Notes: generated by a model from the letters alone, not told the origin. A stretch of DNA of 64,000 nucleotides from Enterococcus haemoperoxidus ATCC BAA-382 (GCF_000407165.1 NZ_KE136480.1:868001-932000); one strand, 5' to 3'. Positions 21,534 through 29,281 are shown, numbered from the stretch's first letter. Program-made: numbers and translations.

Positions 21534-21578
21534 ATGTTATCAGTAGAATGTTGTAATTTCAATATTATTAATATATAA
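21534..21578 (+). CDS. Possible 14-codon ORF upstream of the ComR-like regulator
   Basis: ATG at 21534 preceded by AGGAGG with 7-bp spacing, an excellent ribosome site, encoding MLSVECCNFNIINI. It ends 44 bp before the regulator start. It could be a small peptide gene, a leader ORF or a relic of a longer gene. The only support is the ribosome site and its position, so confidence is low. Confidence 0.3.
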   Translation: MLSVECCNFNIINI

Positions 21579-21621
21579 TTAACATGATGATTGATATAAT
21601 TTTTATGCAGGACGGTGAAAA

Positions 21622-22533
21622 ATGGATATAAAATTAGAATTAGGAAAAAAAATACGCTTACTTCGTGAGCAAAAAGAAATGAGTAGAGAAGCTTTTTGTG
21701 ATGATGAGTTAGAATTAACAGTCAGACAGCTTTCAAGAATTGAGTCAGGAGAATCTTTACCTACGTTACCCAAGCTTACATACATATCTCAACGATTATT
21801 TGTTCCAATTTCACATTTGATAGATGAAAGTCAAATGACCTTACCTAAGAGGTATTTAGAATTAAAAATGAGTTTGTTTAGGCGGCCGCCTCAGTATAAT
21901 AAAGAGATGGAAGATAAAGTAGAATCTATTTTTAACGAAATCTATGAACAATTTTATGATATTTTACCTGAAGAGGAACAATTGTTAGTTGATGTTGATC
22001 AAGCAATCATTGATGTTCATCATTCAGAAAAAATAGACTTTGGTGAAGGGATTTTAAGTGATTACTTTTTTCAAGTAAAGAATAAAACAAAATATACAGA
22101 CAATGATTTGATCATTGCTAACCTTTACTTTCATTGCAGTAGGTATTCAGATGTGGATAGTAAGGAATTTGAACAGTTAGTTGAGAAGTGTCTTGATCAA
22201 GTTAATTATGCTTCAGATGTCGGTGTCTTGATTCTGGGTCAAATTTTAATCATTGTCATGGGGGTATATATCAGTATAGATGAGTACGGGAAAGTTATGA
22301 ATGTAATCAAGATTTTTAATACTATCATGAAGTCAACGCAAGATTTTCACAAAAAACCAGTTGTAGATATGCTAGAAGGAAAATGTTGGTTACAAAAGGG
22401 TGAAATTGAAAAAGCAAAACAAAAATATCAGGATGCTAGTTTATTAGCGAGGCTTCATCAAGAAGAGTTATTATCAAAAAAGATAGAAGAAGAATGGAAA
22501 TTGGATTTAAAAGAAAGTATATTTGAAGACTAG
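21622..22533 (+). CDS. ComR/Rgg-like peptide-responsive regulator
   Basis: 303 residues. N-terminal XRE helix-turn-helix (residues 5-65, with ELTVRQLSRIESGESLP, a stretch I recognise as close to streptococcal ComR). Then an all-helical region of about 230 residues fitting the TPR peptide-binding domain of the Rgg/ComR/PlcR group (ILPEEEQLLVDVDQAIIDV; C-terminal WLQKGEIEKAKQKYQDASLL). ComR proteins bind an imported short peptide, dimerise and activate promoters with a GACA/TGTC dyad. Such dyads and 11-codon genes ending LWWEI lie 350-650 bp downstream. Start ATG 21622 follows a weak site (GGACGG). Base use is more AT-rich than rpoBC, suggesting an accessory region. Confidence 0.8.
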   Translation: MDIKLELGKKIRLLREQKEMSREAFCDDELELTVRQLSRIESGESLPTLPKLTYISQRLFVPISHLIDESQMTLPKRYLELKMSLFRRPPQYNKEMEDKVESIFNEIYEQFYDILPEEEQLLVDVDQAIIDVHHSEKIDFGEGILSDYFFQVKNKTKYTDNDLIIANLYFHCSRYSDVDSKEFEQLVEKCLDQVNYASDVGVLILGQILIIVMGVYISIDEYGKVMNVIKIFNTIMKSTQDFHKKPVVDMLEGKCWLQKGEIEKAKQKYQDASLLARLHQEELLSKKIEEEWKLDLKESIFED

Positions 22534-22792
22534 ACAGGAAGAATTAATCAAGGTGCTTTATATATAATAACGTTCCTATACTTCATCATATACATAATTT
22601 AGATACTATTAATAGCATTTCAAATTTCTATAAACAGGTGAAACAATAGTGCTAAATGTAGGATCAAGAACAAATCCGATTACTAGCAAACCAAAATGGA
22701 TTACTACACAGTATCTGATAGGTGCAGTTTGAGTGAGCTCTCGTAAACAATAGATTGGCAATGGGAAGAAGAGTTTGTAAATAATTAAGTCA

Positions 22793-22833
22793 TAAACTAT
22801 TAAAGCATGAGTATGTTTTAATAGTTTATTTTT
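22793..22833 (+). terminator. Terminator after the ComR-like gene
   Basis: Perfect 12-bp stem TAAACTATTAAA (22793-22804) with TTTAATAGTTTA (22817-22828) and TTTTT. The rest of 22534-22884 holds no ORF I can support. The terminator separates the regulator from the pheromone-like repeats. Confidence 0.75.
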
Positions 22834-22883
22834 GTGCATAAAAATAGGCTATATAAGAATATATGAAACCAACAACAGATGCT

Positions 22884-22897
22884 GGACAAGAATGTCC
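22884..22897. promoter_or_regulatory. ComR-box-like dyad 1
   Basis: GGACA-AGAA-TGTCC, a perfect 5-bp dyad followed by TGT and an A-rich run. It is 101 bp upstream of the first short peptide gene. GACA/TGTC-centred dyads are the known binding form for ComR-type regulators; a ComR-like gene lies just upstream. No clean -10 box is seen between dyad and ORF. Confidence 0.6.
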
Positions 22898-22985
22898 TGT
22901 TGAAAAAATTGATCAAGCAGTAAAGTGAGACATGTAAACAAGAGGAGAAAAACTTATAAGAATCGAAAGAAAGCAGGTGAGTGAA

Positions 22986-23021
22986 ATGCTTGAATTGCTA
23001 GGGCTATGGTGGGAAATCTAA
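22986..23021 (+). CDS. Pheromone-like 11-residue peptide, copy 1
   Basis: ATG at 22986 behind AGGTGA with 5-bp spacing, the anti-SD complement. It encodes MLELLGLWWEI then TAA. Short hydrophobic peptides with a Trp-Trp pair near the C-terminus are the hallmark of one ComS/XIP class that binds ComR. 11 codons is shorter than known ComS precursors (about 15-30). Near-identity of two tandem copies and the ComR-like regulator nearby are the support. Too short for statistical proof. Confidence 0.6.
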   Translation: MLELLGLWWEI

Positions 23022-23027
23022 AAGGAT

Positions 23028-23039
23028 GACAAGAATGTC
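23028..23039. promoter_or_regulatory. ComR-box-like dyad 2
   Basis: GACA-AGAA-TGTC, at exactly the same distance (101 bp) from the second peptide gene as dyad 1 from the first. Confidence 0.58.
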
Positions 23040-23128
23040 CTGTTGAAAAAATTGATCAAGCAGTAAAGTAAGACATGTAAACAAGAGGAAAAAAACTTAT
23101 AAGAATCGAAAGAAAGCGGGTGAGTGAA

Positions 23129-23164
23129 ATGTTTGAATTGCTAGGATTATGGTGGGAAATCTAA
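23129..23164 (+). CDS. Pheromone-like 11-residue peptide, copy 2
   Basis: ATG at 23129 behind GGGTGAG. It encodes MFELLGLWWEI, differing from copy 1 only at residue 2 (Leu to Phe). Several DNA differences between the two ORFs are silent (GGG/GGA, CTA/TTA), which suggests the peptide is under selection. Same caveats as copy 1. Confidence 0.6.
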   Translation: MFELLGLWWEI

Positions 23165-23167
23165 AAA

Positions 23168-23179
23168 GATAAAAATATC
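23168..23179. promoter_or_regulatory. Degenerate third dyad before the peptide operon
   Basis: GATA-AAAA-TATC followed by CTGT, aligned with the other dyads but with G-C pairs changed to A-T symmetrically in both arms. It lies 89 bp upstream of the gene at 23257, nearly the same distance as dyads 1 and 2 from their ORFs. It could be a weaker operator that puts the export operon under the same regulator. TATTAA at about 23194 is a possible -10. Confidence 0.45.
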
Positions 23180-23256
23180 CTGTAAAGAAGACATATTAAG
23201 AAAAACAGAAAACAGGATCAATACATAAGCAAGTCAAAAGAAAGGAAGGAAAGGAA

Positions 23257-23463
23257 ATGTCTAATATAGAATATTTTATTGAAGATCAAACAGTTGTGCA
23301 TAGAAAATTAATCATTGTGAATAGTAGCAAAGAAGACAAATTGTTGAAGGTATTAAATCAAGGCGAATTATTAAAGATTGTGATGATTCCCAAAAAGACA
23401 GAGAAGGAATTGATTTTTGAACATTTAAAGGTAGAAGACCTCGAAATTTTAGAAATAAAATGA
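23257..23463 (+). CDS. Small protein of unknown function, first gene of the peptide operon
   Basis: 68 residues, no signal or membrane span, start ATG with AGGAAAGGAA upstream. Predicted mixed alpha/beta from pattern (VHRKLIIVNSSKEDKLLKVL; ELLKIVMIPKKTEKELIF). I do not recognise it. It is followed after 27 bp by the ABC ATPase gene. It could be an immunity or accessory protein; nothing in the sequence decides. Confidence 0.7.
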   Translation: MSNIEYFIEDQTVVHRKLIIVNSSKEDKLLKVLNQGELLKIVMIPKKTEKELIFEHLKVEDLEILEIK

Positions 23464-23490
23464 CAAATCCAAATAACGGGAGTGCTGAAA

Positions 23491-24393
23491 ATGGAATTAA
23501 TTGAAAAAAATAACTATCTATTAAAAACAAATGACTTGGTGAAGAAATATAAAGAGTATCAGGCTGTGAATGAAGTTTCAATGACTATCAATAAAGGGGA
23601 TATTTACGGGTTTATCGGGAAAAATGGTGCTGGAAAAACAACCTTTATTCGCTTAGCAACAAGATTGATTGAAAAAAGCTCAGGGTCATTGTCTTTCAAC
23701 TCAGAAAATGTGCTGAAGATGGGAGCGGTTATTGAAGGGCCGGCTTGTTATCCATATTTATCCGCCAAAGATAATTTAAATTATTATGCAATTCAAAAAA
23801 ATATTAAAGACAAAAAGCGTATTGACGAGGTACTAGCATTTGTAGGACTCGATAAAGTCGACAATAAGAAACTTTTTAAGGATTATTCGTTGGGAATGAA
23901 ACAACGACTTGGAATCGGCTTAGCTATTTTGGATCAACCAGAGTTTCTGATTTTAGATGAACCCATCAATGGATTAGATCCTCAAGGAATCGTTGAGATT
24001 AGGGAAATTATTCATCGATTGAATCAAGAGTATAGCACGACAATTTTGATCTCAAGTCATATTTTAACAGAGCTTTCATTGGTTGCCACTAGATACGGCA
24101 TTATAAATGAAGGAAAGTTAGTCAAAGAATTGACGAAAGAAGAATTGGAAAATGAGTGTGGTCAAAATATTGTGCTAACAAGCTCAGATAATCATCAAGC
24201 AAATAAGATTTTAGCTAGTCATGATTATTATGTAGAAGTTCATCAAAATGAACTGTATATCAAGGAAAAGAAGGAAAATATGGAAACAATCGCTCAACTC
24301 TTATTTGACCATGGTATTTATTTAACAAATTATTATTACAAAGAAGAAAACTTAGAAGAGTACTTCTTAAATTTAATTGAAGGAGGAGTTTAA
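23491..24393 (+). CDS. ABC exporter ATPase, LanF/BcrA-like (probable self-protection)
   Basis: 300 residues from the ATG at 23491, 8 bp after GGGAG. The in-frame GTG at 23482 overlaps that site. Walker A GKNGAGKTT, signature DYSLGMKQRLGIG, Walker B FLILDEPINGLDP and switch SSHILTEL are intact. The SLGMKQR signature and the E-loop region are typical of the bacteriocin-immunity/bacitracin-resistance exporters (LanFEG, BcrAB). Four bases separate its stop from the permease ATG next door. Probably pumps the cluster's own peptide from the membrane. Confidence 0.85.
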   Translation: MELIEKNNYLLKTNDLVKKYKEYQAVNEVSMTINKGDIYGFIGKNGAGKTTFIRLATRLIEKSSGSLSFNSENVLKMGAVIEGPACYPYLSAKDNLNYYAIQKNIKDKKRIDEVLAFVGLDKVDNKKLFKDYSLGMKQRLGIGLAILDQPEFLILDEPINGLDPQGIVEIREIIHRLNQEYSTTILISSHILTELSLVATRYGIINEGKLVKELTKEELENECGQNIVLTSSDNHQANKILASHDYYVEVHQNELYIKEKKENMETIAQLLFDHGIYLTNYYYKEENLEEYFLNLIEGGV

Positions 24394-24394
24394 A

Positions 24395-25123
24395 ATGATG
24401 CATTTACTAAAATCAGATATTTACAGAATTATCAAAAGTTCACTATGCTTTTACTCCATGGCAGGCTTGATTCTTTTAGGAGTATTCTTCGGATTTTTAG
24501 GCGCCTCAAGCACAGATACTGCTGAGGAGTTAATACAATCAGGGCTGTCAAATGGTTCTATGCTGATACCAGTATTTTTGACCAATGTTTTCATGGTTGC
24601 TTGGGGACATGAATTTAATTACCGAGTAGTCAACAATTCTTTAATTGCAGGAATGAGTAGAAAAACATTCTTTTTTAGTAAAACAGTCTTAACTTTTCTG
24701 CTAACTATTTTGTTTGTGACTGTTTACGCAGCAAGCTTAATCAGTGTAGCATTTATTTTAAAAGGAAGCTTTCCTTTGACTGTAGCTCTTAAGCCTGTAC
24801 TTGTTCAGCTACCTTTGTATTTAGCAGCGAGTTGTGTGGGAATTTTATTATTCAATGTGTTACAAGCTTCGTATACTTCTGTTGCAGCATTTATTGCCAT
24901 TGCATTTATTGGAGATACTATTTTATCTAATATCATTTCAAATTATCTTGAAAAGTTCGACTTTCTGTTGGATACATTGTTCTTTTCAAATTTACGCAAC
25001 ATTACAGATTTAGCAGTGATAACTAACGACCAGCTGCAGACAGCGTTAATCAGTAGTGTCATTTATGGAGTCATTGCATTACTTATTAGTTTTAACGTAT
25101 TTCGTAATAGAGAATTTAAATAA
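24395..25123 (+). CDS. ABC exporter permease, LanE-like
   Basis: 242 residues with six hydrophobic segments in the ABC-2 layout (MAGLILLGVFFGFLGA, MLIPVFLTNVFMVAWGHEF, TVLTFLLTILFVTVYAA, YLAASCVGILLFNVL, VAAFIAIAFIGDTIL, SSVIYGVIALLISFNVF). AAGGAGGAG precedes the ATG at 24395; an ATG at 24398 is equally placed. The GHEF(N)YRVVNNSLIAGMSR loop after the second helix is typical of lantibiotic-immunity permeases. Partner of the preceding ATPase. Confidence 0.83.
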   Translation: MMHLLKSDIYRIIKSSLCFYSMAGLILLGVFFGFLGASSTDTAEELIQSGLSNGSMLIPVFLTNVFMVAWGHEFNYRVVNNSLIAGMSRKTFFFSKTVLTFLLTILFVTVYAASLISVAFILKGSFPLTVALKPVLVQLPLYLAASCVGILLFNVLQASYTSVAAFIAIAFIGDTILSNIISNYLEKFDFLLDTLFFSNLRNITDLAVITNDQLQTALISSVIYGVIALLISFNVFRNREFK

Positions 25124-25136
25124 TGAGGTGGGAAAT

Positions 25137-25652
25137 ATGAAGAAAAAAGTTATTTACGGACTTCTTTTACTTGTCCTGTGTGCAAGCAGTTTATTCTCAG
25201 CTACAAAGGCATATTCATTAAATAATGAGATGGAGAAAAAAGAAGAAGAGTTAATCATTTCAAAAAATAACTATCCAGAAGTTTATGATTTTATCGATGC
25301 TATGACTGTGGAATCTTTTAAGAATAAAATTGAGAAACAAGAGGATTTCTATGTCTACGTTGGTCGCCCGACTTGTGGAGACTGTAATGCCTTTGAGCCA
25401 GAGTTGATCGAGTTGATTGAAAAATATGAAATTGAAAATCAACTCAAGTATTTAAATGTTGCAAAGTTGAGGACACAGGAAAATGAGTGGGAAACGTTCA
25501 AAAAAAACTATGATTTACTTTATACTCCTACTTTAGCAAAATTTGAACAAGGAAAGCTTGTTAGCAAAGTTGAGTGGTCACCAGAGTCAGGCATTTCAAT
25601 CAAGCAAGTAAAAAAATGGATTGAAAACAACATGGAAAAAGTTACTAATTAA
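25137..25652 (+). CDS. Membrane-anchored thioredoxin-like protein 1
   Basis: 171 residues from the ATG at 25137 (AGGTGGG upstream). The N-terminal anchor is VIYGLLLLVLCASSLFSA, then a short coiled region and a thioredoxin fold outside the membrane. Its active site is RPTCGDCNAFEPEL and the cis-Pro loop is LLYTPTLAKF. It matches the PedC/BrcD bacteriocin accessory family, which forms disulfides in two-cysteine bacteriocins. The product peptides of this cluster have exactly two cysteines, so oxidation of them is the likely job. Confidence 0.83.
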   Translation: MKKKVIYGLLLLVLCASSLFSATKAYSLNNEMEKKEEELIISKNNYPEVYDFIDAMTVESFKNKIEKQEDFYVYVGRPTCGDCNAFEPELIELIEKYEIENQLKYLNVAKLRTQENEWETFKKNYDLLYTPTLAKFEQGKLVSKVEWSPESGISIKQVKKWIENNMEKVTN

Positions 25653-25679
25653 ATACATCTGAAAATGGAGGAAAAACAA

Positions 25680-26225
25680 ATGAAAAAAAAGATAGCTATT
25701 CTTGTGATAGGTGTAGTCATTGCAGGTATTTTTTACCTGAATTACGTGAATGAAGAAAATACCAAGGTAAATAAAGAATGGGCATTGACGGATGAACAAG
25801 TATCTAATGTAGTGTTAAAAGGAATCAGTCAAGATTTAAATGTTATTTTGAAAAAAGGGGATACAAATACGGTGCAAGTTGCTGGGGAAATGCCTGTCTC
25901 TTTTGCAGATAAACTAAAAGAGATCCAACCAGAGAAAGATAAAATGTTGATTTCATTTGCAACAGAGATAGGTGTCAGTATTGCTAAAAATAGTAAGGAG
26001 AAATTAACAGTAACTATTCAGACTACAGACACTAAGCTGTTAAAAGAACTGAATATCAAGATGAACAAAGGAAATGTAGTTATTCAAGTTCCTAATGAGT
26101 TTGAACGAAGATATGAACTGGAAACGAATAAAGGAGAGGTAACAAATCCGAAATCAGTTAAAAATAATGCCGATGAGTTGATCAAAGTCGAATTAGGATT
26201 TGGCAATATCGATATTGTCGAGTAA
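25680..26225 (+). CDS. Membrane-anchored DUF4097-like protein
   Basis: 181 residues; ATG at 25680 follows GGAGG by 8 bp. N-terminal anchor IAILVIGVVIAGIFYLNYV, then an extracytoplasmic domain with short beta repeats (VVLKGISQDLNVILKKGDTNTV; ELNIKMNKGNVVIQVPN; YELETNKGEV; ELGFGNIDIVE) as in DUF4097/adhesin-like beta-helix domains. Such proteins sit beside ABC exporters in many bacteriocin loci, but their role is unclear. Immunity or an exporter helper are both possible. Stop is 17 bp before the C39 exporter ATG. Confidence 0.65.
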   Translation: MKKKIAILVIGVVIAGIFYLNYVNEENTKVNKEWALTDEQVSNVVLKGISQDLNVILKKGDTNTVQVAGEMPVSFADKLKEIQPEKDKMLISFATEIGVSIAKNSKEKLTVTIQTTDTKLLKELNIKMNKGNVVIQVPNEFERRYELETNKGEVTNPKSVKNNADELIKVELGFGNIDIVE

Positions 26226-26244
26226 GAAAGTGAGAGGGGAAACT

Positions 26245-28293
26245 ATGTACGCACATACTATGCAAAATATGGTCAATGATTGTGGTCTTGCTACAATTCA
26301 AACGCTATTCAAGCAGCTAAAAATAAAAAATGTTGCGATGGAAGTAGAACAACAAGTAGATACTATTGAACAAGGGTTATCTTTATTAGAAATCCAACAG
26401 ATATTAGAAAACAATGGTGTGATCAGCGAGGCTTATCAGGTAACAAATATTCGAGAATTATTAACACAACAATTTCCGTTGATTTGTGTTATACATCGAG
26501 ATGGCTTGCCTCATTATATTGTTGTTCATGCAATCAAAAATAATGCAATCACATTTTCTGATCCAGCAGAGCCCAAAATTTTGATAGAAGATATTGAAGA
26601 TTTTACGGAACGATTTATGGGCTATGCGATTTGCGTTGAGGAAATAAAAACTATAGATCGGGAAAAAAGTAATGGAGTCAAAGAGCTGTACAAAGAAATT
26701 ATTGGCAATGTCAAAGTGAAAGATCGATGTGAATTGTTTATCCTGACTGTTTTAAAATATATTTTACCGCTTAGTGTGACATTTTTTATGCAATATATTA
26801 TGATTTTTCAAATGGAAAACATGACGTTACCTTACTTTTTCGCATCGGTTGTCTTTTTCCTGACATTAATGGGCGGATACTACTATGTGAACCAAAAAGA
26901 TATCCAGTTGAAAACAGCGCTGGAAAATCAATTTCAACAGAAAGTATTGTTTGATTATTACCAGCAAAAAACCAATAATTTTGTCGAAAAGAGAAATATG
27001 GATAATATCATGGGGCACTTCTGGAATTTGCTTTTATCGGTGACAGGAATTCTTCATAAACTATATTTGAAATTTGATAGTGTATTCATCGTTTTCTTAT
27101 ATGGGATTTTGTTCAATATTAATGGATTCTTAGCAGTGATGATGATGTTTTGGTCAGTTGTTTACATGGTTCTAGTGATGAGAGAAGCAGAGAAAATCCA
27201 GAATTTTGAAAAAGCTTTAGTGACGAGTTCAAATAGTTTATCATCCACAATTGAAGAGCAAGTTAGTCACTCTTTAGATATCCGTTTATTTACGAAAGAT
27301 GGAGTCGCAGAAGAGAAAGTATTGGATAAAATGTCTGATTATTTCGATAAGAAATTGATCAGCTATGAATTGTCGGCTAGGATAGATTCTTTATTTGAAT
27401 TGATTAGTTCGTGTATGATGCTTAGTACATTCGGTTTATTTATCTATTCCTATATTTTTGGTGAAGATCAATCGATGTCAGAATTAATTCTCAGTGTATT
27501 TATTATTTCCATTGTGATATCGAAATTAAAGCCAATTGTGCAAACGTGGTTAAAAGTTCAGAAAAGTGAAATGGCTGTATCCTATATTCAAAATAATATT
27601 GAGCGTAGTGAAGTTGATCAAGAAACGAAACAGCTTGGGGTATCTAAAGATATTGAGAAAATTGAGTTGAAGAATATCTCATTTTCATATAACGAAGACA
27701 CTTCGGTTTTGTCTAATTTAAATTTGCGTTTCCGCAAGGGACATGTGACAGGAATATCAGGAGGAAATGGTTCAGGAAAAACAACGTTAACGAAGATATT
27801 ATTAGGAATTTTAGAACCGGACAGCGGTGAAGTAAGCTTAGATGATCATAGCTTTACTTCGCTATCACATACAAACATTGCCAAGTACACTAACGCTTAT
27901 TTTCCCGAAATGTCTGTATTCAAAAACTCAATCGGAAATAATATTCAATTTAATTTGAATGAAAAAATGGCTCATTCTAATAAAATGATTGAAAGTTATA
28001 AAAAACGTCTTAACTTTGATTTGCCAGACAATCATGTTGTTTTTTCTCAAGGCGGAAATCTATCTCAGGGGCAAATTCAAAAGATACTACTACTTCGAGC
28101 TTTAGAAGTAGAAAAATCAATTTATATCTTTGATGAACCTACTACAAATTTGGATAAAGAATCGGCGAAAGAGTTTCTTCAAATCATCAAAGAATTGTCA
28201 AAAAATAAGATAGTTATTTTAATTACACACGATCAACAGTTGTTAAATCAATGTGATGAAATTATTTTATTAGAAGAGGGAGGTGCGGCATGA
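26245..28293 (+). CDS. Peptidase-containing ABC exporter (C39), LagD type
   Basis: 682 residues from the ATG at 26245 (GAGAGGGGA upstream). Cuts leaders after a double-glycine-type site and exports the core. The C39 domain (1-135) has MQNMVNDCGLAT with the catalytic Cys13 of the mature frame, His in HYIVVHAI and Asp in FSDPAEP. The membrane domain (about 155-440) has five or six helices. The ATPase has GGNGSGKTT, LSQGQIQKI, SIYIFDEPTTNLD and LITHDQQ. All catalytic residues are present, so it should be active. It is the obvious processor of the seven tandem prepeptides 490 bp downstream. Confidence 0.92.
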   Translation: MYAHTMQNMVNDCGLATIQTLFKQLKIKNVAMEVEQQVDTIEQGLSLLEIQQILENNGVISEAYQVTNIRELLTQQFPLICVIHRDGLPHYIVVHAIKNNAITFSDPAEPKILIEDIEDFTERFMGYAICVEEIKTIDREKSNGVKELYKEIIGNVKVKDRCELFILTVLKYILPLSVTFFMQYIMIFQMENMTLPYFFASVVFFLTLMGGYYYVNQKDIQLKTALENQFQQKVLFDYYQQKTNNFVEKRNMDNIMGHFWNLLLSVTGILHKLYLKFDSVFIVFLYGILFNINGFLAVMMMFWSVVYMVLVMREAEKIQNFEKALVTSSNSLSSTIEEQVSHSLDIRLFTKDGVAEEKVLDKMSDYFDKKLISYELSARIDSLFELISSCMMLSTFGLFIYSYIFGEDQSMSELILSVFIISIVISKLKPIVQTWLKVQKSEMAVSYIQNNIERSEVDQETKQLGVSKDIEKIELKNISFSYNEDTSVLSNLNLRFRKGHVTGISGGNGSGKTTLTKILLGILEPDSGEVSLDDHSFTSLSHTNIAKYTNAYFPEMSVFKNSIGNNIQFNLNEKMAHSNKMIESYKKRLNFDLPDNHVVFSQGGNLSQGQIQKILLLRALEVEKSIYIFDEPTTNLDKESAKEFLQIIKELSKNKIVILITHDQQLLNQCDEIILLEEGGAA

Positions 28294-28694
28294 GAAAAAA
28301 AATATTGGGCATATTAATCATACTAGCAATGTTTGCAGCAGGAAGTTTCTGTTTTTCTCAACTTTCTTTTTCAAAAGGGAAAGAAGCGTTCATAAGTGTC
28401 AACGAGCAGGAGGTTGTGAAAGCAATCAAAGACAAACAGGATATGATTGTTTATTATGGGCAAGACTCGTGTGGTGCTTGCCGAGTATTTCAACCTACAT
28501 TAACAGAAGCGATTAAAACAACGAAGAAGAAAGTTTACTTTTTAGATGGGGATAACTTTTCAACAAAAAAATTTAGTGAAAAGTATAATATCACCGGAAC
28601 ACCTACAATGATCATTATTAAAAAAGGAGAGGTATTGCGTTTTGAGGGGGTGATGGAACTAGCAGAAACAATCGAAACCTTAGAATCGATTTAA
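28290..28694 (+). CDS. Membrane-anchored thioredoxin-like protein 2
   Basis: 134 residues; its ATG overlaps the exporter stop by 4 bases (ATGA), so translation is coupled. Anchor ILGILIILAMFAAGSFCF, then a compact thioredoxin fold with GQDSCGACRVFQP and cis-Pro ITGTPTMIIIKKGE. A second thioredoxin-like protein in one bacteriocin operon suggests an oxidase/isomerase pair acting on the exported two-cysteine core. It is distinct from the first in length and sequence. Confidence 0.85.
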   Translation: MRKKILGILIILAMFAAGSFCFSQLSFSKGKEAFISVNEQEVVKAIKDKQDMIVYYGQDSCGACRVFQPTLTEAIKTTKKKVYFLDGDNFSTKKFSEKYNITGTPTMIIIKKGEVLRFEGVMELAETIETLESI

Positions 28695-28781
28695 ATAACT
28701 AACCAAAGAAAAAAAACTTTAATACTATTGTGAAAAGAATTGGAAATATAAAAAATAACTATACCAGAGGAGAGAATGAAT

Positions 28782-28865
28782 ATGAAAAAATTAACGATGA
28801 AAGAAAAAAACGAAGTAAAAGCAGGCTGGGTTTGCGTATTATGGGGAGCCGTATGCTGGGGTTAA
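28782..28865 (+). CDS. Two-cysteine prepeptide, copy 1 (divergent leader)
   Basis: 27 residues. Leader MKKLTMKEKNEVKAG, core WVCVLWGAVCWG. Numbered from the cut site, Leu -12, Glu -8, Val -4, Ala -2 and Gly -1 fit the C39 double-glycine leader pattern, with AG in place of GG. The core has Cys at 3 and 10, three Trp and no charge. It is the only copy whose leader differs (Leu-Thr-Met-Lys versus Met-Thr-Lys-Gln). Preceded by AGAGGAGAG. Confidence 0.85.
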   Translation: MKKLTMKEKNEVKAGWVCVLWGAVCWG

Positions 28866-28885
28866 ATAAAAAAGGAGGAATAACC

Positions 28886-28969
28886 ATGAAAAAAATGACA
28901 AAACAAGAGAAGAATGAAGTAAAAGCAGGCTGGGTTTGTGTATTATGGGGAGCCGTATGCTGGGGTTAA
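28886..28969 (+). CDS. Two-cysteine prepeptide, copy 2
   Basis: Leader MKKMTKQEKNEVKAG, core WVCVLWGAVCWG. Preceded by AAAGGAGG. Same leader in copies 3-7. Confidence 0.85.
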   Translation: MKKMTKQEKNEVKAGWVCVLWGAVCWG

Positions 28970-28989
28970 ATAAAGAAGGAGGAACGACT

Positions 28990-29073
28990 ATGAAAAAAAT
29001 GACAAAACAAGAGAAGAATGAAGTAAAAGCGGGCTGGGTTTGCGTATTATGGGGAGCCGTATGCTGGGGCTAA
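28990..29073 (+). CDS. Two-cysteine prepeptide, copy 3
   Basis: Same 27-residue product as copy 2; GCG for Ala at -2 where copy 2 has GCA, a silent change. Confidence 0.85.
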   Translation: MKKMTKQEKNEVKAGWVCVLWGAVCWG

Positions 29074-29093
29074 ATAAAGAAGGAGGAACGACT

Positions 29094-29177
29094 ATGAAAA
29101 AAATGACAAAACAAGAGAAGAATGAAGTAAAAGCGGGCTGGGTTTGCGTATTATGGGGAGCCGTATGCTGGGGTTAA
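29094..29177 (+). CDS. Two-cysteine prepeptide, copy 4
   Basis: Same product as copy 2; nearly identical to copy 3 in DNA, suggesting recent duplication or gene conversion. Confidence 0.85.
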   Translation: MKKMTKQEKNEVKAGWVCVLWGAVCWG

Positions 29178-29197
29178 ATAAAGAAGGAGGAACGACT

Positions 29198-29281
29198 ATG
29201 AAAAAAATGACAAAACAAGAGAAGAATGAAGTAAAAGCAGGCTGGGTTTGTGTATTATGGGGAGCCGTATGCTGGGGCTAA
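29198..29281 (+). CDS. Two-cysteine prepeptide, copy 5
   Basis: Same product as copy 2; TGT for the first core Cys, silent. Confidence 0.85.
   Translation: MKKMTKQEKNEVKAGWVCVLWGAVCWG

Larger units (their letters stand above)
22885..23170 (+). repeat. Two 143-bp tandem repeats, each with a dyad and a short peptide gene
   Basis: Unit 1 is 22885-23027 and unit 2 is 23028-23170, differing at about eight positions. Each has the same order: GACA-AGAA-TGTC dyad, about 90 bp of leader, a ribosome site GGTGAG, and an 11-codon ORF. The start of a third, decayed unit (dyad only) follows at 23168. Confidence 0.9.

Noticed and set aside
21622-22533. Prophage CI-type repressor
   Set aside because: Length, TPR-like C-terminal region and ELTVRQL...GESLP fit ComR/Rgg, and no phage genes surround it.
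22609-22839. 76-residue minus-strand protein
   Set aside because: It overlaps the terminator hairpin at 22793-22833, lacks a ribosome site and resembles nothing.
22885-23170. CRISPR array
   Set aside because: Only two 143-bp units, no spacers between short repeats, and each unit contains a dyad and an ORF.
28730-28969. 79-residue frame running through prepeptide copy 1 into copy 2
   Set aside because: It starts without a ribosome site and reads copy 1 out of frame; the 27-codon ORFs each have their own ribosome site and conserved product.
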